Assembly (NCBI GenBank): GCA_045652405.1
Contig: JAZRUF010000022.1
Span: 1 to 14,136, forward strand
Direction: 5' to 3'
Origin: JAZRUF01 sp045652405
Lineage (GTDB): Bacteria; Bacillota; Clostridia; Oscillospirales; JAAYXM01
DNA length: 14,136 nt
The notes under the pieces were generated by a model. The model did not search any database. It was not told where the DNA came from and saw only the letters and a list, made by a program, of their open reading frames with translations. A program made the position numbers and the translations under genes. This document shows positions 12,742 to 14,136 of this stretch, piece after piece (positions within the stretch are counted from its first letter, which is position 1; each line of letters opens with the position of its first letter).

Positions 12742-14136
12742 TAATATGCTACCCCCCAATATACCATGTGCTTTGCAGGCTTTCCGCAGCATGCACACTT
12801 ATCGGAAATCTGCTCCTGCTCATACGGAATGCAACGAGATGACATTCCCGCTTCTTCCTTTACTTTAAGCTCACAATCCAAATCACCGCACCACATAGCC
12901 TTTACAAAGCCGCTCTTTTCGGAGGCAATCTGCTTCATTTCCTCAAGAGTATGCGCTGTATAGGTGTGCTCCTCACGGTTTTTAAGAGCTTTCTGGTAAA
13001 GGGCTTCATGAATTTCTTCCATAGCCGCTTTAACTTCCTCGACAATATTTGAGAGCGCTACGACTTTCTTTTCACGTGTTACGCGGGAAACGATTACGCA
13101 CTGACCGGCTTCAAGGTCGCGCGGTCCGAGCTCTATACGCACCGGAACGCCCTTCATCTCATATTCTGCAAATTTCCAGCCCGCGCTGTTATCAGACGTA
13201 TCGCACTTTACGCGGATGTCTGCATTTTTAAGTGTTGCAAGAAGCTCATCTGCCGCTTCAAGTACGCCACCCTTATGAGCTGCTATCGGAATTATAACCG
13301 CCTGAATGGGTGCAATCTTCGGCGGGAGCACAAGACCGTTATTGTCACCGTGGGTCATGATAATGCCGCCTATAAGACGTGTGGATACGCCCCATGAGGT
13401 TTCAAACGGATTTGTCTTCTTATTGTTTTTATCGGCAAACTCTATCTCAAACGCCTTTGCAAAACCGTCGCCAAAGTAATGCGAGGTTCCCGCCTGCAGA
13501 GCCTTTCTGTCATGCATCATGCACTCGATGGTATATGTTGCCTCAGCGCCTTTGAATTTTTCCTTCTCAGTCTTCTGACCACGGGTAACCGGCATAGCAA
13601 GGACGTTTTCGCAGAAGTCAGCATAGACGTTGAGCATTGTCTCAGTAAACTCCTTTGCCTCCTCTGCGGTTGCGTGGATGGTGTGACCCTCCTGCCACAA
13701 AAATTCACGGTGGCGGAGGAATGGGCGCGAGGTCTTTTCCCAACGCAGAACACTGCACCACTGATTATACTTCATCGGCAAATCGCGGTGAGACTGAAGC
13801 ACGTTTGCAAAGTGCTCACAGAACAAGGTCTCGGAAGTCGGGCGGATTGCATACTTTTCCTCAAGCTTACCTCCGCCGCCGAGTGTAACCCATGCACATT
13901 CGGGTGCAAATCCCTCAACATGGTCCTTTTCCTTCTGAAGAAGTGACTCGGGTATGAGCAGGGGCATGTAGACATTTTCTACACCTTGCTTTTTAAATTC
14001 CTTGTCCATAATTGCCTGGATATTTTCCCATATAGCATAACCGTACGGACGGTAGATGAACACACCCTTGACCGATGAGTAGTCAATAAGCTGTGCCTTT
14101 CTGCACACATCGGTAAACCATTGGGCAAAGTCAACC
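12741..14136 (-). CDS. proS: Prolyl-tRNA synthetase, archaeal/eukaryote-like type, partial at the N-terminus
   Basis: A class II aminoacyl-tRNA synthetase charging tRNA-Pro; 464 residues are visible. The frame runs through the right edge: upstream of a GTG at 14106-14108 it continues VDFAQWFTDVCRKAQL, the usual N-terminal region, so that GTG is internal and the first dozen or so residues lie outside. Motifs include YGYAIWE, AIRPTSETLF, the motif 2 loop RHREFLWQEGH, and motif 3 SWGVSTRLIGG followed by MTHGDNNGLVLPP. The about 180-residue editing insert of the bacterial form is absent, the C-terminal domain has CACCGKPAKHMVYWG near a likely zinc site, and the protein ends in tyrosine, all marks of the archaeal-type enzyme. 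Its TAA shares one base with the argS ATG. Confidence 0.96.
   Translation of the reverse strand, partial: VDFAQWFTDVCRKAQLIDYSSVKGVFIYRPYGYAIWENIQAIMDKEFKKQGVENVYMPLLIPESLLQKEKDHVEGFAPECAWVTLGGGGKLEEKYAIRPTSETLFCEHFANVLQSHRDLPMKYNQWCSVLRWEKTSRPFLRHREFLWQEGHTIHATAEEAKEFTETMLNVYADFCENVLAMPVTRGQKTEKEKFKGAEATYTIECMMHDRKALQAGTSHYFGDGFAKAFEIEFADKNNKKTNPFETSWGVSTRLIGGIIMTHGDNNGLVLPPKIAPIQAVIIPIAAHKGGVLEAADELLATLKNADIRVKCDTSDNSAGWKFAEYEMKGVPVRIELGPRDLEAGQCVIVSRVTREKKVVALSNIVEEVKAAMEEIHEALYQKALKNREEHTYTAHTLEEMKQIASEKSGFVKAMWCGDLDCELKVKEEAGMSSRCIPYEQEQISDKCACCGKPAKHMVYWGVAY

Noticed and set aside
12742..12798. Upstream start giving argS 19 more residues
   Set aside because: The extension lies within proS, has no family similarity, and the TAATG overlap offers a better start.
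14106..14108. GTG as the start codon of proS
   Set aside because: The frame continues upstream to the window edge with residues (VDFAQWFTDV) that belong to the normal ProRS N-terminus.
1..14136. CRISPR array, transposon, prophage, toxin-antitoxin or defence system
   Set aside because: No spaced direct repeats, transposase, integrase, phage structural gene or recognisable defence domain was found on either strand.

Overview
The window most resembles a Clostridia-class Firmicute, probably a gut-type anaerobe of the Oscillospiraceae/Lachnospiraceae kind. The evidence is a ferredoxin-dependent 2-oxoacid oxidoreductase operon, strong AGGAGG-type ribosome binding sites, sigma-A-like promoters with 16-18 base spacers, a family-3 amino-acid ABC transporter with a short lipoprotein signal, and an archaeal-type prolyl-tRNA synthetase. 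This placement is inference; no rRNA or other phylogenetic marker is present.

Layout. 1-1573 (minus): a ParA/MinD-like P-loop ATPase, a two-cluster ferredoxin subunit and the start of the alpha subunit of a VOR/KOR-type 2-oxoacid:ferredoxin oxidoreductase, which runs off the left edge. 1775-2684 (plus): nanE alone behind its own promoter, followed in the same frame by about 49 codons of apparently degenerate coding sequence. 2702-5182 (minus): an amino-acid ABC transporter operon (lipoprotein, permease, ATPase) between a promoter and a bidirectional terminator. 5212-7424 (minus): two different Gfo/Idh/MocA oxidoreductases, separated by a perfect 18-base inverted repeat that overlaps a second promoter. 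7555-9614 (minus): a secreted protein with two Ig-like (BIG_2) domains and a 47-residue acidic peptide gene, probably one transcript. 9739-10938 (plus): mannonate dehydratase uxuA, divergent from the secreted protein gene. 10948-14136 (minus): proS (its N-terminus lies outside the window) and argS, joined by a one-base TAATG overlap.

How it fits together. The gene content is heterotrophic: oxidation of branched-chain or other 2-oxoacids with ferredoxin, amino-acid uptake, uronate breakdown (uxuA), N-acetylmannosamine-6-phosphate epimerisation (nanE) and two sugar-type dehydrogenases. uxuA and nanE are each detached from their usual pathway partners. I see no defence island, phage, transposon, CRISPR array or tRNA gene. 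The least explained items are the small acidic peptide, the in-frame remnant after nanE, the palindrome over the promoter between the two oxidoreductases, and the proS-argS pairing. I see no clear evidence of a complete new multi-gene system.
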